DNA from: JAAFIW01 sp031414805
Lineage (GTDB): Bacteria; Pseudomonadota; Gammaproteobacteria; Burkholderiales; Burkholderiaceae_C
Length of the DNA stretch: 64,000 nucleotides
Reading direction: 5' to 3'
NCBI GenBank assembly: GCA_031414805.1
Contig: JANOQJ010000073.1
Span: 18,500 to 82,499 of the forward strand
Within the stretch, counting starts at the first letter, position 1. Every line of letters starts with the position of its first letter. Position numbers and translations under genes: made by a program. The notes beneath the pieces were generated by a model. The model saw nothing but the letters and a program-made list of their open reading frames with translations, was not told where the DNA came from and did not search any database. This document shows positions 1-7,861 of this stretch, piece by piece.

Positions 1-810
1 GAGCAGCGCGTCCACGTGGGTGCTCAGGGCTTCCAGGCTGGCCGGGTCGGTGAAATCCACCTCGCCGCAGGGCGTGAACATCGGGTTGATCAGCCAGGGG
101 TCGACGCCCAGCAGCTTGCCAAAACGCTTGGAAATTTCTTCATAGGCGCGAAAGTGCTGGCTCTTGCGGCGCACGCTCCAGCCGGCGTGCAGGGGCGGCA
201 ACAGGTACTGCTCGTGAATGTCTTCCAGAATGCCCGGCGCGCCTGCCGCCAGGTCGTTGTTCAGCAAAATCGTGCACGGGTCAAAGTCTTTCAGGCCCAG
301 GCGGCCATGACCCAAGCCGTTCTTGCCGCCGCTTTTTTTGCGCACCACCGGCTCCAGCGTGACCTGCTCGCCGTTGGGCAGATTGACGGTGGTGGCCACC
401 TTGACGTCCGGGCTGATGGAGCCCACCCGCACGTTCAAACCCGCCATGTGAAAAATGCGCGTGAGCTGGGCCACGCCACTCAAATAAAAGCTGCTGCGCG
501 TGTCGTTTTCAGGAATCAGCAACAGGTTTCGGGCTTCCGGGCAGATTTTCTCGATCGCCGCCATGGCTGACTGCACCGCCAGCGGCAGCATTTGCGGCGT
601 CAGGTGGTTCCAGCCACTGGGAAACAGGTTGGTGTCCACCGGGGCCAGCTTGAAACCGGCATTTCGCACATCGACCGAGCTGTAAAACGGGGGGGTGTGC
701 TCCATCCATTCCAGGCGAAACCAGCGCTCGATGGCTGGCATGGAATCCAGAATGCGCTGTTCCAACTCGTTGATGGGGCCGGTCAGCGCGGTGATGAGGT
801 GGGGAACCAT
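1..810 (-). CDS. gshA: Glutamate-cysteine ligase, T. ferrooxidans type (3' end cut off)
   Basis: This gene catalyses the first step of glutathione synthesis, ATP-dependent joining of glutamate and cysteine in the cytosol. I read 270 codons from ATG at 810 with no stop before the window edge. The N-terminus MVPHLITALTGPI, the phrase FRLEWMEHTPPFYSSVD and the later LLLIPENDTRSSFYLSG are characteristic of the betaproteobacterial gshA family, which is unrelated in sequence to the E. coli enzyme. Family members are about 430 residues, so roughly 160 residues lie outside the window. It is divergent from the OmpA-like gene with about 130 bp between them. Nothing odd is seen in the visible part. Confidence 0.9.
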   Translation of the reverse strand, partial: MVPHLITALTGPINELEQRILDSMPAIERWFRLEWMEHTPPFYSSVDVRNAGFKLAPVDTNLFPSGWNHLTPQMLPLAVQSAMAAIEKICPEARNLLLIPENDTRSSFYLSGVAQLTRIFHMAGLNVRVGSISPDVKVATTVNLPNGEQVTLEPVVRKKSGGKNGLGHGRLGLKDFDPCTILLNNDLAAGAPGILEDIHEQYLLPPLHAGWSVRRKSQHFRAYEEISKRFGKLLGVDPWLINPMFTPCGEVDFTDPASLEALSTHVDALL

Positions 811-938
811 AAAAGTGCTTGTTTTTTGATGTGTGTAGAGACTTGGGGCAAAAGCTGGGCTTGCAAGACCATCTGCTCGCAATGCTCGCATGCTAGTCTC
901 GTTATGCAACGGTAGTTTTTGCAAAAGGATGCCCCACC

Positions 939-1964
939 ATGAGCCAGATGCTTTCATGCTTACGCGCTTTGTTCGGCTTTTTAATTTGCCTGTTAGTGCT
1001 CACTCCCGCGCTAGCGCAAGACATGCCGGGTGCCAAAGACCACCCCGCCATCAAGCGGTTTGCCGGTTCGGTGATCGTGGCTTACGACAAGAAGCGTTTT
1101 GACGCGGTGGACATTCCCACCGCCACTTTCAGTAAGACCAACCTCGCCACGGGCCGCCGTGAATTTGCCAGCCCCGCCATCGTGGCCGAAGGCGAGCGCA
1201 CGCGCATCTGGTACGAATCTGCGGGCGATACCACCAGCGTCGAGGTGTTTCGCAACTACGCTACCGAGCTGGCCGCACAAGGCTTTACCCTGCTGTATGA
1301 CTCCACGAAGGACGCCAAGCTGGGTAAATGGAATGGCTACCTGATCCCGTATTCCTTCACCAAAGCGCCTTTGACTACTTCGCGCAGCCAGTTCGTCATG
1401 TATTCCGCGCCCGCTAGCAGCCTGCACACCCTGTCAGCCCAGCGCCAGCAAAACGGGCAGACCACCTATGTGCATCTGGTGGCCGTGCAGTGGAATAAGG
1501 AAAATCCGACGTTCAAAGCTCAGCGCGGCGCCTATGTGGCGCTGGACATTGTGGACGTGGGCGCCATGGCCCAAAACATGGTGACTGTCAGCGCCTCGGA
1601 CATGTCAAAAGCCATTGCCGCCACCGGCCGGGTCGCCCTGTACGGCATCCTGTTTGATACCGCCAAGGCTGACCTCAAAGCCGAGTCCAAGCCCGCTTTG
1701 GAAGAAATCGCCAAGTTGCTCAAAGCCGATGCCGCCTTGAAGCTACGCGTGGTCGGCCACACCGACAACCAGGGCACCCTGGACAGCAACATTGCCTTGT
1801 CCAAGCGGCGCGCCGAAGCGGTGAATGCGGCATTGGCCAGCCAGCACGGCATTGCGGCGGCTCGCCTATCAGCGTTTGGTGTGGCCGATTTGGCGCCGGT
1901 GGCCAGCAATACCGATGAGGCCGGGCGGGCGAAGAATCGGCGGGTGGAGTTGGTGCCGCAATAA
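939..1964 (+). CDS. OmpA-family outer-membrane/peptidoglycan-binding protein
   Basis: A 341-residue exported protein. Residues 1-26 form a signal peptide ending ALA before QDMPG. The middle (about 30-215) is not a family I recognise. The C-terminal third (about 228-341) is an OmpA-like domain: a GILFDTAKADL strand-helix entry, RVVGHTDNQG and LSKRRAEAVNAAL, followed by GRAKNRRVEL, the usual diaminopimelate-contacting core. It therefore probably tethers the outer membrane or a periplasmic complex to peptidoglycan. The start at 939 is the only ATG that keeps the signal peptide intact. It stands alone between gshA and proA. Confidence 0.85.
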   Translation: MSQMLSCLRALFGFLICLLVLTPALAQDMPGAKDHPAIKRFAGSVIVAYDKKRFDAVDIPTATFSKTNLATGRREFASPAIVAEGERTRIWYESAGDTTSVEVFRNYATELAAQGFTLLYDSTKDAKLGKWNGYLIPYSFTKAPLTTSRSQFVMYSAPASSLHTLSAQRQQNGQTTYVHLVAVQWNKENPTFKAQRGAYVALDIVDVGAMAQNMVTVSASDMSKAIAATGRVALYGILFDTAKADLKAESKPALEEIAKLLKADAALKLRVVGHTDNQGTLDSNIALSKRRAEAVNAALASQHGIAAARLSAFGVADLAPVASNTDEAGRAKNRRVELVPQ

Positions 1965-2017
1965 AAGGGAAACATGTGCCCGCTCAACCACGGGCAACGC
2001 GGTCGCCAAAACCCTGG

Positions 2018-3316
2018 TTACACCCGCACTTCCCCCTGCCCCAACACCACCCATTTCAACGACGTCAGCCCCTCAATACCCACCGGTCCGCGGGCGTGAA
2101 ACTTGTCGGTGCTGATGCCGATTTCGGCGCCCAGGCCAAACTCAAATCCATCGGCAAAGCGGGTACTGGCGTTCACCATCACGCTGGCGGAATCGACCTC
2201 GCGCAGGAAACGCTGGGCGTGAACGTGGTTCGTGGTGACGATGGCGTCGGTGTGGTGGGAGCTGTAGTGGTTGATGTGGGCGATGGCTTCTTCAATGCCT
2301 GCGACCACCTTGATGCTGATGATGGGGGCCAGGTATTCCTCAAACCAGTCTTGTTCGGTGGCGGGTTTGATGAACTGAGCCACTCCTGAATTCATAGCTG
2401 CTTGAGCAGTAATTACCTGGGCTGCAGCCGGATCACACCGCATTTCCACGCCTTTGGCAGCGTAGATAGCCGCAATCTTCGGCAAAAAGTCTTCCGCTAC
2501 ACCCGCTGCCACCAACAAGCCCTCGGCCGCGTTGCAGGGGCTGTACTTCTGGGTTTTGGCGTTGTCGGCAATCGTCACCGCCATGGCCACGTCGCTGGGG
2601 TCGTCCACGTACACGTGGCAGTTGCCGTCCAGGTGCTTGATGACGGGCACTTTCGCCTCGCGGCTGATGCGCTCGATCAGGCTTTTGCCACCGCGCGGAA
2701 TGATCACGTCCACATACTGCGGCATCGCAATCAGCGCGCCCACGGCCGCGCGGTCAGTCGTTTGCACCAGTTGCACGGCATCGGCTGGCAACCCGGCTGC
2801 AGTCAGGGCCTGGTGCACCAGCGCCGCCAGCGCCTTGTTCGACTCAATCGCCTCCGACCCGCCACGCAAAATGGCCGCATTGCCGCTCTTGATGGCCAGA
2901 CTGGCCGCCTCAATCGTCACATTGGGTCGACTCTCAAACACCATGCCAAACACGCCAATCGGCACCCGCATCTGCCCCACGCGAATGCCGCTGGGCTGCT
3001 GCTTCATGCCCATGATTTCGCCAATCACATCCGGCATGGCGGCCAATTGCTCGCAGCCTTGGGCTACGGTTTCGATGACTTTGGGTGTGAGCCGCAACCG
3101 ATCTACCAGCGGCTCTGCCAAGCCAGCCGCCTGCGCGCGCGCCAGGTCCTTGTTGTTGGCTTCGGCCAGCAGCGCCAGGTTGCTACGCAGCAGTTGCGCA
3201 AGGCTTAAAAGCGCTTTGTTTTTTGTAGCTGCTTGAGCAGCAGCCATCAGGGCCGAGGCCACTTTTGCCTGTAAACCCAGGGTGGCAACGTATTCAGGAA
3301 TGTTCAGGGCGTTCAT
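2018..3316 (-). CDS. proA: Gamma-glutamyl phosphate reductase
   Basis: ProA reduces gamma-glutamyl phosphate to glutamate semialdehyde with NADPH in proline synthesis (cytosol). Length is 432 residues, normal or slightly long for the family. The motifs VPIGVFGMVFESRPNVT (about 118-134), AAILRGGSEAI and VIIPRGGKSLI are typical, and Cys261 in SPCNAAE fits the catalytic thiol. Two copies of the dispersed CTGCTCAAGCAG repeat lie inside the gene in frame, coding about residues 23-31 and 299-308. The first adds an Ala/Gln-rich stretch near the N-terminus and the second lies in the variable region after the catalytic Cys. The frame is open throughout, so the enzyme is probably functional. proB is not in the window. 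Confidence 0.93.
   Translation of the reverse strand: MNALNIPEYVATLGLQAKVASALMAAAQAATKNKALLSLAQLLRSNLALLAEANNKDLARAQAAGLAEPLVDRLRLTPKVIETVAQGCEQLAAMPDVIGEIMGMKQQPSGIRVGQMRVPIGVFGMVFESRPNVTIEAASLAIKSGNAAILRGGSEAIESNKALAALVHQALTAAGLPADAVQLVQTTDRAAVGALIAMPQYVDVIIPRGGKSLIERISREAKVPVIKHLDGNCHVYVDDPSDVAMAVTIADNAKTQKYSPCNAAEGLLVAAGVAEDFLPKIAAIYAAKGVEMRCDPAAAQVITAQAAMNSGVAQFIKPATEQDWFEEYLAPIISIKVVAGIEEAIAHINHYSSHHTDAIVTTNHVHAQRFLREVDSASVMVNASTRFADGFEFGLGAEIGISTDKFHARGPVGIEGLTSLKWVVLGQGEVRV
2395..2423 (+). repeat. CTGCTTGAGCAG repeat, copy 1 (inside proA)
   Basis: This reads TAGCTGCTTGAGCAG, an A/T-rich spacer and then GGGCT. It lies in frame in proA and codes VITAQAAM. The flank CACTCCTGAATT is shared with copy 3 upstream of the gene. 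Confidence 0.85.
3226..3250 (+). repeat. CTGCTTGAGCAG repeat, copy 2 (inside proA, degenerate)
   Basis: The palindromic core TAGCTGCTTGAGCAG is intact; the GGGCT tail is degenerate (ATCAGGGC). It codes AAAQAAT near the ProA N-terminus. Confidence 0.7.
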
Positions 3317-3379
3317 GGGGCAGATTATCCAATCTGCTCTTGGGTCTTGCCATGGGGGCCACTATCACTCCTGAATTAA

Positions 3380-3408
3380 TAGCTGGTTGAGCAGGTTTTA
3401 TAAGGGCT
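3380..3408 (+). repeat. CTGCTTGAGCAG repeat, copy 3 (upstream of proA)
   Basis: TAGCTGGTTGAGCAG, an A/T stretch, then AAGGGCT. It lies in the gap between vapC and the proA start, with the extended flank CACTCCTGAATT also seen at copy 1. Confidence 0.85.
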
Positions 3409-3448
3409 GGTGGCCGATTTGGCTTAAAACCAAGCCTTCAAGCCTTGG

Positions 3449-3480
3449 CCTGAGTTGGAAGTTAGAACTTCTAACTCAGG
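3449..3480. other. 32-bp imperfect palindrome next to a heptamer tandem repeat
   Basis: CCTGAGTT...AACTCAGG arms enclose AAGTT/AACTT arms, with two mismatches over 16 bp per side. It lies four bases beyond the vapC stop and would fold as a strong hairpin in that transcript, but no T-run follows on the minus strand. Immediately beside it (3484-3504) the heptamer CTAGCCA occurs three times and contains the vapC stop codon. Confidence 0.6.
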
Positions 3481-3483
3481 ACA

Positions 3484-3915
3484 CTAGCCACTAGCCACTA
3501 GCCAAGGGTTCACCAGTGCCAAGCCCGCTATACCTTCAAAATCTTTGGTGTTGCGCGTCACCAGAAGCATCTCATTCGTGATGGCAACAGCCGCGATCAT
3601 GGCGTCTTCCACGCTGCACGTGCGGCCCCGCGCATGTTGCTGTGCGGCCAATTGACCATAAACAGGCGCACACCGTGTGTCCAGATTCAAGCAGCGGCCT
3701 GCAAAATCAATCTGAACCAGCGCATCGGCGGCCAACACCAGGGCATCGCGACGCTTGCCAACAGGCATCAGCGCCAAGCCCAATTGAATTTCGCACAGCG
3801 TGACGGTGCTCAGGAAAATCTGCTGCGCGGGCGTGGCAGCAAACCAGCCCAATACCGCCGCACTGGGCGCGGGTTTGGTCAGCTCGGAAATGACGTTGGT
3901 GTCGAGGAGAAACAT
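3484..3915 (-). CDS. VapC/FitB-type PIN-domain ribonuclease toxin
   Basis: A 143-residue PIN-domain protein, expected to cleave RNA with Mg2+ or Mn2+. The acidic residues are visible: Asp5 in LLDTNVISE, Glu in TLCEIQLGL, Asp in SVEDAMIAA, and the closing TRNTKDFEG. This is the order seen in FitB/VapC. The gene starts three bases after the upstream antitoxin stop, the usual antitoxin-toxin order. The stop codon lies in a triple CTAGCCA repeat, so slippage would alter the last residues (WLVASG). Confidence 0.9.
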   Translation of the reverse strand: MFLLDTNVISELTKPAPSAAVLGWFAATPAQQIFLSTVTLCEIQLGLALMPVGKRRDALVLAADALVQIDFAGRCLNLDTRCAPVYGQLAAQQHARGRTCSVEDAMIAAVAITNEMLLVTRNTKDFEGIAGLALVNPWLVASG

Positions 3916-3918
3916 AGG

Positions 3919-4212
3919 CTAGCGATCAGTTTGCGCATCCACTGCGTCAGCCACATCCGCTGCATCATCTGCAAAAGGCGACGCCCGCACCGGGTGGCGC
4001 GGCGCAGCCACCCACTCCCCCAATCCGGCAAAACGCACCTGAATGCGGCTGCCCAGATCGTTTCTGGCAGCTCCAGCGCTTTCCGCCTGACTGACCGCCT
4101 GCGTGAGGATGCGGCGCACGGCCTCTTCCATGGCAATACCCTGCTGCGCCGCGTGCACACGCAATCGGGTTTTGACGTCTGGGTCGAGGTTGCGAACGGT
4201 AAGCACAGCCAT
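3919..4212 (-). CDS. FitA-like ribbon-helix-helix antitoxin
   Basis: A 97-residue partner of the PIN toxin. I chose the ATG at 4212 (MAVLTVRNLDPDVKTRLRVHAAQQG) because the ribbon-helix-helix begins there and GGAACTCCC precedes it; the frame stays open upstream to 4293 without further support. Residues 1-40 are the DNA-binding strand and helices of FitA/StbC type. The C-terminus is Ala/Asp-rich, probably the toxin-wrapping tail. Upstream, TTGACA occurs twice in the 4240-4260 region, candidates for a promoter and autoregulatory site. Confidence 0.85.
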   Translation of the reverse strand: MAVLTVRNLDPDVKTRLRVHAAQQGIAMEEAVRRILTQAVSQAESAGAARNDLGSRIQVRFAGLGEWVAAPRHPVRASPFADDAADVADAVDAQTDR

Positions 4213-4261
4213 GGGAGTTCCTGCCTTGTATACGCATTCATTGTTGTCAATGACGGCAATG

Positions 4262-4609
4262 ATGTCAATATGCACTGAGCAACTAAAGGCCAAACGCCCG
4301 CAAGACTACAAAACCAAAAAACCCACCAAACGCCTAGCCGCCATCGAAGCCCTGGTCTTCGACATCATTCCCCTAGACCCCAGCCGCGACGAATACCGCC
4401 AAGGCCAAACCCAGGGCCCCTACAAGCACTGGTTTGGAGCCAAGTTTTTCCAGCAATACCTATTGTTCTTCCGCTACCACGCGGCTAGCAAAATCATTGT
4501 GTATACGTGGGTGAATGACGAGGACAGCTTGCGCGCCTATGGGAGCGGGGACGACGCGTACCGGGTGTTCGGGAAGATGCTGATCGCGGGGAATCCGCCG
4601 GATGATTGG
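4262..4609 (+). pseudogene. yhaV: Remnant of a YhaV-type toxin gene
   Basis: Codons from about 4283 to 4609 match the YhaV toxin well: TKRLAAIEALVFDIIP, DEYRQGQTQGPYKHWFGAKF, FFRYHAASKIIVYTWVNDED and YRVFGKMLIAGNPPDDW. YhaV is a ribosome-associated RNase of the RelE superfamily. About 40 N-terminal residues of the family are missing; the reading frame runs instead into sequence antisense to the fitA-like promoter. After DDW the family C-terminus is replaced by low-complexity GGVGWGVGVKG and unrelated sequence. No prlF antitoxin is next to it. I infer a truncated, probably inactive relic. Confidence 0.75.
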
Positions 4610-4725
4610 GGGGGTGTTGGGTGGGGAGTCGGGGTAAAAGGCCGATCACGCAATTTACGAATCACATTTCTGCAACTTGGTTTGATGTTAAAAACCCCTT
4701 TCAAATTTCGATTTCACCTATCCAC

Positions 4726-5352
4726 ATGAACCCCCAGACTTTTAAATTACGACTGTTGTCTATTGGATTATTGTTCTCGTGGCGTACAGCTTGGCCATTC
4801 TGGTTAGGCACAGCATTGATGATCTTGAGTCTCTTTGCTGGCGTACGAATCAATGACGCATCCATCGGAGAAGCGGTTTTTGTATCCGGCGCGCTCGTAG
4901 GTTATTGGATAGCGATCGCCATTTGGTGCAGCAACATAATCCGAGATGGTCAAGTTGAACGCTCGTTGGGTACTGCGTTCGGTATTCTTGTTTACACTAC
5001 TTATATTGCCGCAGCTATATTAATAGGCGCAACCCACTTTGACAGAACGAGGCCCGTAGACTCCTACTATGTTGCCACGCTGGCATTTTTGGGCAATAAC
5101 CTGTTTGACACCTGCAACATGCTGGGTAAACCATTGATATCAGACGCAATTTGCCGCGGACATAGGTTAACGAATATGGCTCTTGGCCTCGTAGGTTTCC
5201 TTCACGGATGCTTGGGAATTGCAGTCATATTGCTCTGGTTACCTGGCTCGACGCAAACCATTAAGAAAGTCGACCGTAAGATCACCCGTCCTTTGCGAGC
5301 AAAGCTACCAAGCTATGTAGGATTACGAGCTGTGTATCGGCCCCGCCGATAG
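4726..5352 (+). CDS. Unknown polytopic membrane protein
   Basis: 208 residues from ATG at 4726; the frame is open further upstream but the hydrophobic core begins after this ATG. I see about five membrane segments (around 16-38, 45-66, 75-95, 112-130 and 145-170) and a basic C-terminal tail (KKVDRKITRPLRAK). I recognise no family. It follows the yhaV relic and is AT-richer than the core genes, so it probably belongs to the same acquired stretch. Confidence 0.6.
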   Translation: MNPQTFKLRLLSIGLLFSWRTAWPFWLGTALMILSLFAGVRINDASIGEAVFVSGALVGYWIAIAIWCSNIIRDGQVERSLGTAFGILVYTTYIAAAILIGATHFDRTRPVDSYYVATLAFLGNNLFDTCNMLGKPLISDAICRGHRLTNMALGLVGFLHGCLGIAVILLWLPGSTQTIKKVDRKITRPLRAKLPSYVGLRAVYRPRR

Positions 5353-5419
5353 GTATACCGACATTTAAACCCACCCGACTGAGTAGTGGAACTCATTTAA
5401 TCCAGGATAAAGGCGAAAG

Positions 5420-5881
5420 TCACCATGGGTATTGCAGCTTTGCACCATTTTCAAGGTCGTATTTCAAAATATAGCCAGGAAATCCTCGGCCCCTCGCGAC
5501 AGGAGTTGAGCCCTCAAATCCAATTGTCGTCACCCGCGTCCTGGTAATCCACGTGACCGTCCCGTCAGTGGCCAAAAGATCACTCAACGATTTGGCATCG
5601 ACCCAGCGCTTGCTTTGACTGAGTGCTCGCATGTCTCGATCCACTTGCTGTTGCACGACAAAGTCGACGAGATTGACCAACAATGGTACGGACAAGGAAA
5701 CGATCAAAGCAAATAGATCGACGGGTCGCCCACGCAACCTTTGCACACATCGCCACACTGCAAAAAAAATCCAGCCGATTGAGGCAGCGTAGATAACCAT
5801 CAGCAGCGCATCGAAGATGACCGATGCAAGTGCACCGGCCGCCAGCCAACTCTGCCGCCTGCCTATCGAGAGCATGTGCAT
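5420..5881 (-). CDS. Unknown protein with two membrane segments
   Basis: 153 residues from the ATG at 5881; an in-frame TTG 30 bases upstream could extend it. Hydrophobic segments lie near residues 15-45 and 55-80, followed by a soluble part (QQQVDRDMRALSQSKRW, then VTWITRTRVTTIGFEG). The C-terminus is polar and probably periplasmic. No family recognised. It converges with the preceding gene. Confidence 0.5.
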   Translation of the reverse strand: MHMLSIGRRQSWLAAGALASVIFDALLMVIYAASIGWIFFAVWRCVQRLRGRPVDLFALIVSLSVPLLVNLVDFVVQQQVDRDMRALSQSKRWVDAKSLSDLLATDGTVTWITRTRVTTIGFEGSTPVARGRGFPGYILKYDLENGAKLQYPW

Positions 5882-5984
5882 TCCTGAGGAACTGAACGGC
5901 CATAAACACAACTGTCCAATGCACCCAAGTTACCCATTTCAAAACCAAACAATATGGGTCTTGTGCGCCGATGAAACATGCGTG

Positions 5985-6479
5985 CTAGGACTCGACCTCC
6001 TCTAGGAAGAGGTCATCAGCAATTTGATAGGTTTGGCGCATTTGGCCAAACTTATGGAAGTAAATAATTGGCGGGTCATTAGGATTTTCTTTATTGATAA
6101 AGCGAGCTTGATAACCATGCAGATTTTTTGCTGCTGTCGGAGGATACTTCCCTGTCGTCGCCTTTATATTTTGGATCTCCAACCCCCACGTTCTTACTTG
6201 AACCAATAGCCACTCGTCATGGAGACGACTAAAGACACCCGAAAGAACAGACGTCAGAACTAGAATTATAGGCAGCCCAAGTAAAACACGCATTAAAGTC
6301 GCCCGTACGCCAAGTCTTTTTAGCAGCAAAGAAATGAATATTAATATAAAAATTAAAGGGCAGATGAAATAAGAAAACAACGGGATTTGTAATGCAAAAA
6401 TATCCGTGTACAGCGCAAATATTATGAAACCTATAGCGCTCGAAGTCTTAACTATAGAGAATTTAGACTGCTTAACCAT
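5985..6479 (-). CDS. Unknown membrane protein with a soluble C-terminal domain
   Basis: 164 residues from ATG at 6479, four bases after the stop of the upstream gene, so the two are probably co-transcribed. Three hydrophobic segments occupy about residues 15-95. The C-terminal 65 residues (HDEWLLVQVRTWGLEIQNIKATTGKYPPTAA and onward) look like a small periplasmic domain; the ATTGKYPP phrase recalls pseudopilin-like folds but I cannot assign it. Its position after an Rhs-tip cluster makes an immunity or accessory role possible; this is inference. Confidence 0.5.
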   Translation of the reverse strand: MVKQSKFSIVKTSSAIGFIIFALYTDIFALQIPLFSYFICPLIFILIFISLLLKRLGVRATLMRVLLGLPIILVLTSVLSGVFSRLHDEWLLVQVRTWGLEIQNIKATTGKYPPTAAKNLHGYQARFINKENPNDPPIIYFHKFGQMRQTYQIADDLFLEEVES

Positions 6480-6483
6480 ATCA

Positions 6484-6861
6484 TTATCTTCCGCAGGTGC
6501 AGTTGTTCTTTTTCCAGTCTGCCCAGTTTGTTCTTTGTTCAAAGTGGAAAGCTCCAGTCGCTCCCCACTTGCTAACAAAGCTCGCATCCTTTGAGCCGTT
6601 ACCTTTGCCTCCGCCGAACGCATTTCTTGCGGATTTGAAAGCAAATTGTCCGAAATTAAAATCACCTGAGCGCCAAGGTGCATATCCGGAGTAGTTTCCG
6701 TCTAGCATTTCAGAGAAGCGCTCTGCCGCTGCCAAGTTGTCGTCATAACGATCCAACCGCTTATTTCGTGCGTCCATAAGGTCTGTTGTTGGACTGCCAT
6801 TGCCGCCGTACAGGCATAACCAGTCGGTAACTTTTCTATCATCGGTAGGAATACGTTTCAT
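6484..6861 (-). CDS. Unknown small protein of the Rhs-tip cluster
   Basis: 125 residues from ATG at 6861, or 134 if translation begins at TTG 6888. The DNA around 6855-6897 resembles the 5' end of the Rhs-tip gene at 7847 (AAATTTTT, GAGTGCTTTT, CACTCGCAATGA), so part of a signal-peptide coding segment was duplicated here and truncated. The product is hydrophilic, Gly/Asn/Trp-rich (FGGGKGNGSKDASFVSKWG) and ends in CTCGR. I do not recognise the fold. It may be a displaced toxin tip or an immunity protein. Confidence 0.5.
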   Translation of the reverse strand: MKRIPTDDRKVTDWLCLYGGNGSPTTDLMDARNKRLDRYDDNLAAAERFSEMLDGNYSGYAPWRSGDFNFGQFAFKSARNAFGGGKGNGSKDASFVSKWGATGAFHFEQRTNWADWKKNNCTCGR

Positions 6862-6900
6862 TGCGAGTGCCGCAAAAGCACTCTGCAAAAATTTAACTAT

Positions 6901-7269
6901 TTAACGGTTTCGAATTTGAGGGCATTTATTTAGAAAATCAGGAGGATTCAGAATTGGATGCCAAACCCTGCGAATTTTCCAATTGCCATTTTCTTGGTAA
7001 GGCTCTTCCAGGAGAAACTTATTTCTTTCGATCCTTAATATTTTGGCTGGAATGTGCCCAAGCATATCGCCCACAAGCAGCCTATGAAAATATCCATCTG
7101 GATCGCATGCAAGTGTGACGGAAGTTTTTTCATCGGCGAGACGACCAAAATAATAATCTTCAACAGAGAAGCGCTGGGTTGCCATCGGTAAAACGCTAGC
7201 AGTAGCAACTGTAATTGTTGTTGCTACTAAGCATGATGTTAAGGCGTTCACCAAATTAACTTTTTTCAC
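6901..7269 (-). CDS. Unknown exported protein, candidate immunity partner of the Rhs tip
   Basis: I chose GTG 7269 (VKKVNLVNALTSCLVA) because it gives a clean signal peptide of about 27 residues and starts six bases after the upstream stop. ATG 7320 would overlap the upstream gene and add 17 polar residues. The mature part (about 95 residues) contains RFSVEDYYFGRLADEK and a Trp/Pro-rich C-terminus. Location directly downstream of a DUF4329-type Rhs tip is the usual place for an immunity gene, and an exported product would suit a periplasmic target. Function is inferred only from position. Confidence 0.5.
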   Translation of the reverse strand: MKKVNLVNALTSCLVATTITVATASVLPMATQRFSVEDYYFGRLADEKTSVTLACDPDGYFHRLLVGDMLGHIPAKILRIERNKFLLEEPYQENGNWKIRRVWHPILNPPDFLNKCPQIRNR

Positions 7270-7274
7270 AAAAG

Positions 7275-7847
7275 TTACCGGCAGGTGATCGGTTTTGGTG
7301 GAGGGGCGTATCGTGTGCATATGCCAGGACTACCATCAGGATTTATAAGTTTTAAACCTTTATCCGGGCCCATTAAATACAAAGGAAGATCAGTTTGCTT
7401 TGCGAAATTCAAGTCTGCAGGACTAAAATCATTTGCCCCAGGGACATCAGCAAATCTTGGTGGATGGGTGTGCCAGCTTGAAGAAGCGTTCGAAGGCCTA
7501 ATAGGCAACAAATTTACTGACGTAGGTGCTCCACCTAGATATGAGGCCGAATATAATCCGTTCGATCCAGTTATCCAGCCGCCGTATTCGATAAATGGTT
7601 TGCCATTTTCTTGAGCGTAGAGGCCAGCGTCTCTTGCTGCGTCCGTAGGGGAGCGAAAGCAGTCCCCAGGGGCAAGGCCGAAAGGGTCGATAAAGCTCAA
7701 TGGATTCCCCACGGCATACCCATATCGATTCCATCCTCCATCAAGCCCAATCGGGTCAGCAGACACATAACGCGCATAAGCGCCAGTGACTGTTGCGATC
7801 ATTGCGAGTGCGATAAAAGCACTCTTTAAAAATTTGACTGGTTTCAT
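7275..7847 (-). CDS. Orphan Rhs C-terminal tip with DUF4329/JAMM-like domain
   Basis: 190 residues. A signal-like N-terminus (1-25) runs directly into the end of an Rhs core, RYVSADPIGLDGGWNRYGY then NPLSFIDPFGL, the site where polymorphic tips attach. The tip (about 60-190) has EYGGWITG, SWHTHPP, DFSPADL and YLMGPDKGL. Glu, then HxH-P, then SxxD is the metal-binding order of JAMM/JAB peptidases, and the region resembles DUF4329 of Rhs toxins. There is no Rhs barrel upstream, so this is an orphan module or one joined to a new leader. The co-oriented gene behind it may be its immunity partner. Confidence 0.75.
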   Translation of the reverse strand: MKPVKFLKSAFIALAMIATVTGAYARYVSADPIGLDGGWNRYGYAVGNPLSFIDPFGLAPGDCFRSPTDAARDAGLYAQENGKPFIEYGGWITGSNGLYSASYLGGAPTSVNLLPIRPSNASSSWHTHPPRFADVPGANDFSPADLNFAKQTDLPLYLMGPDKGLKLINPDGSPGICTRYAPPPKPITCR

Positions 7848-7861
7848 TTACTTACTCCATA

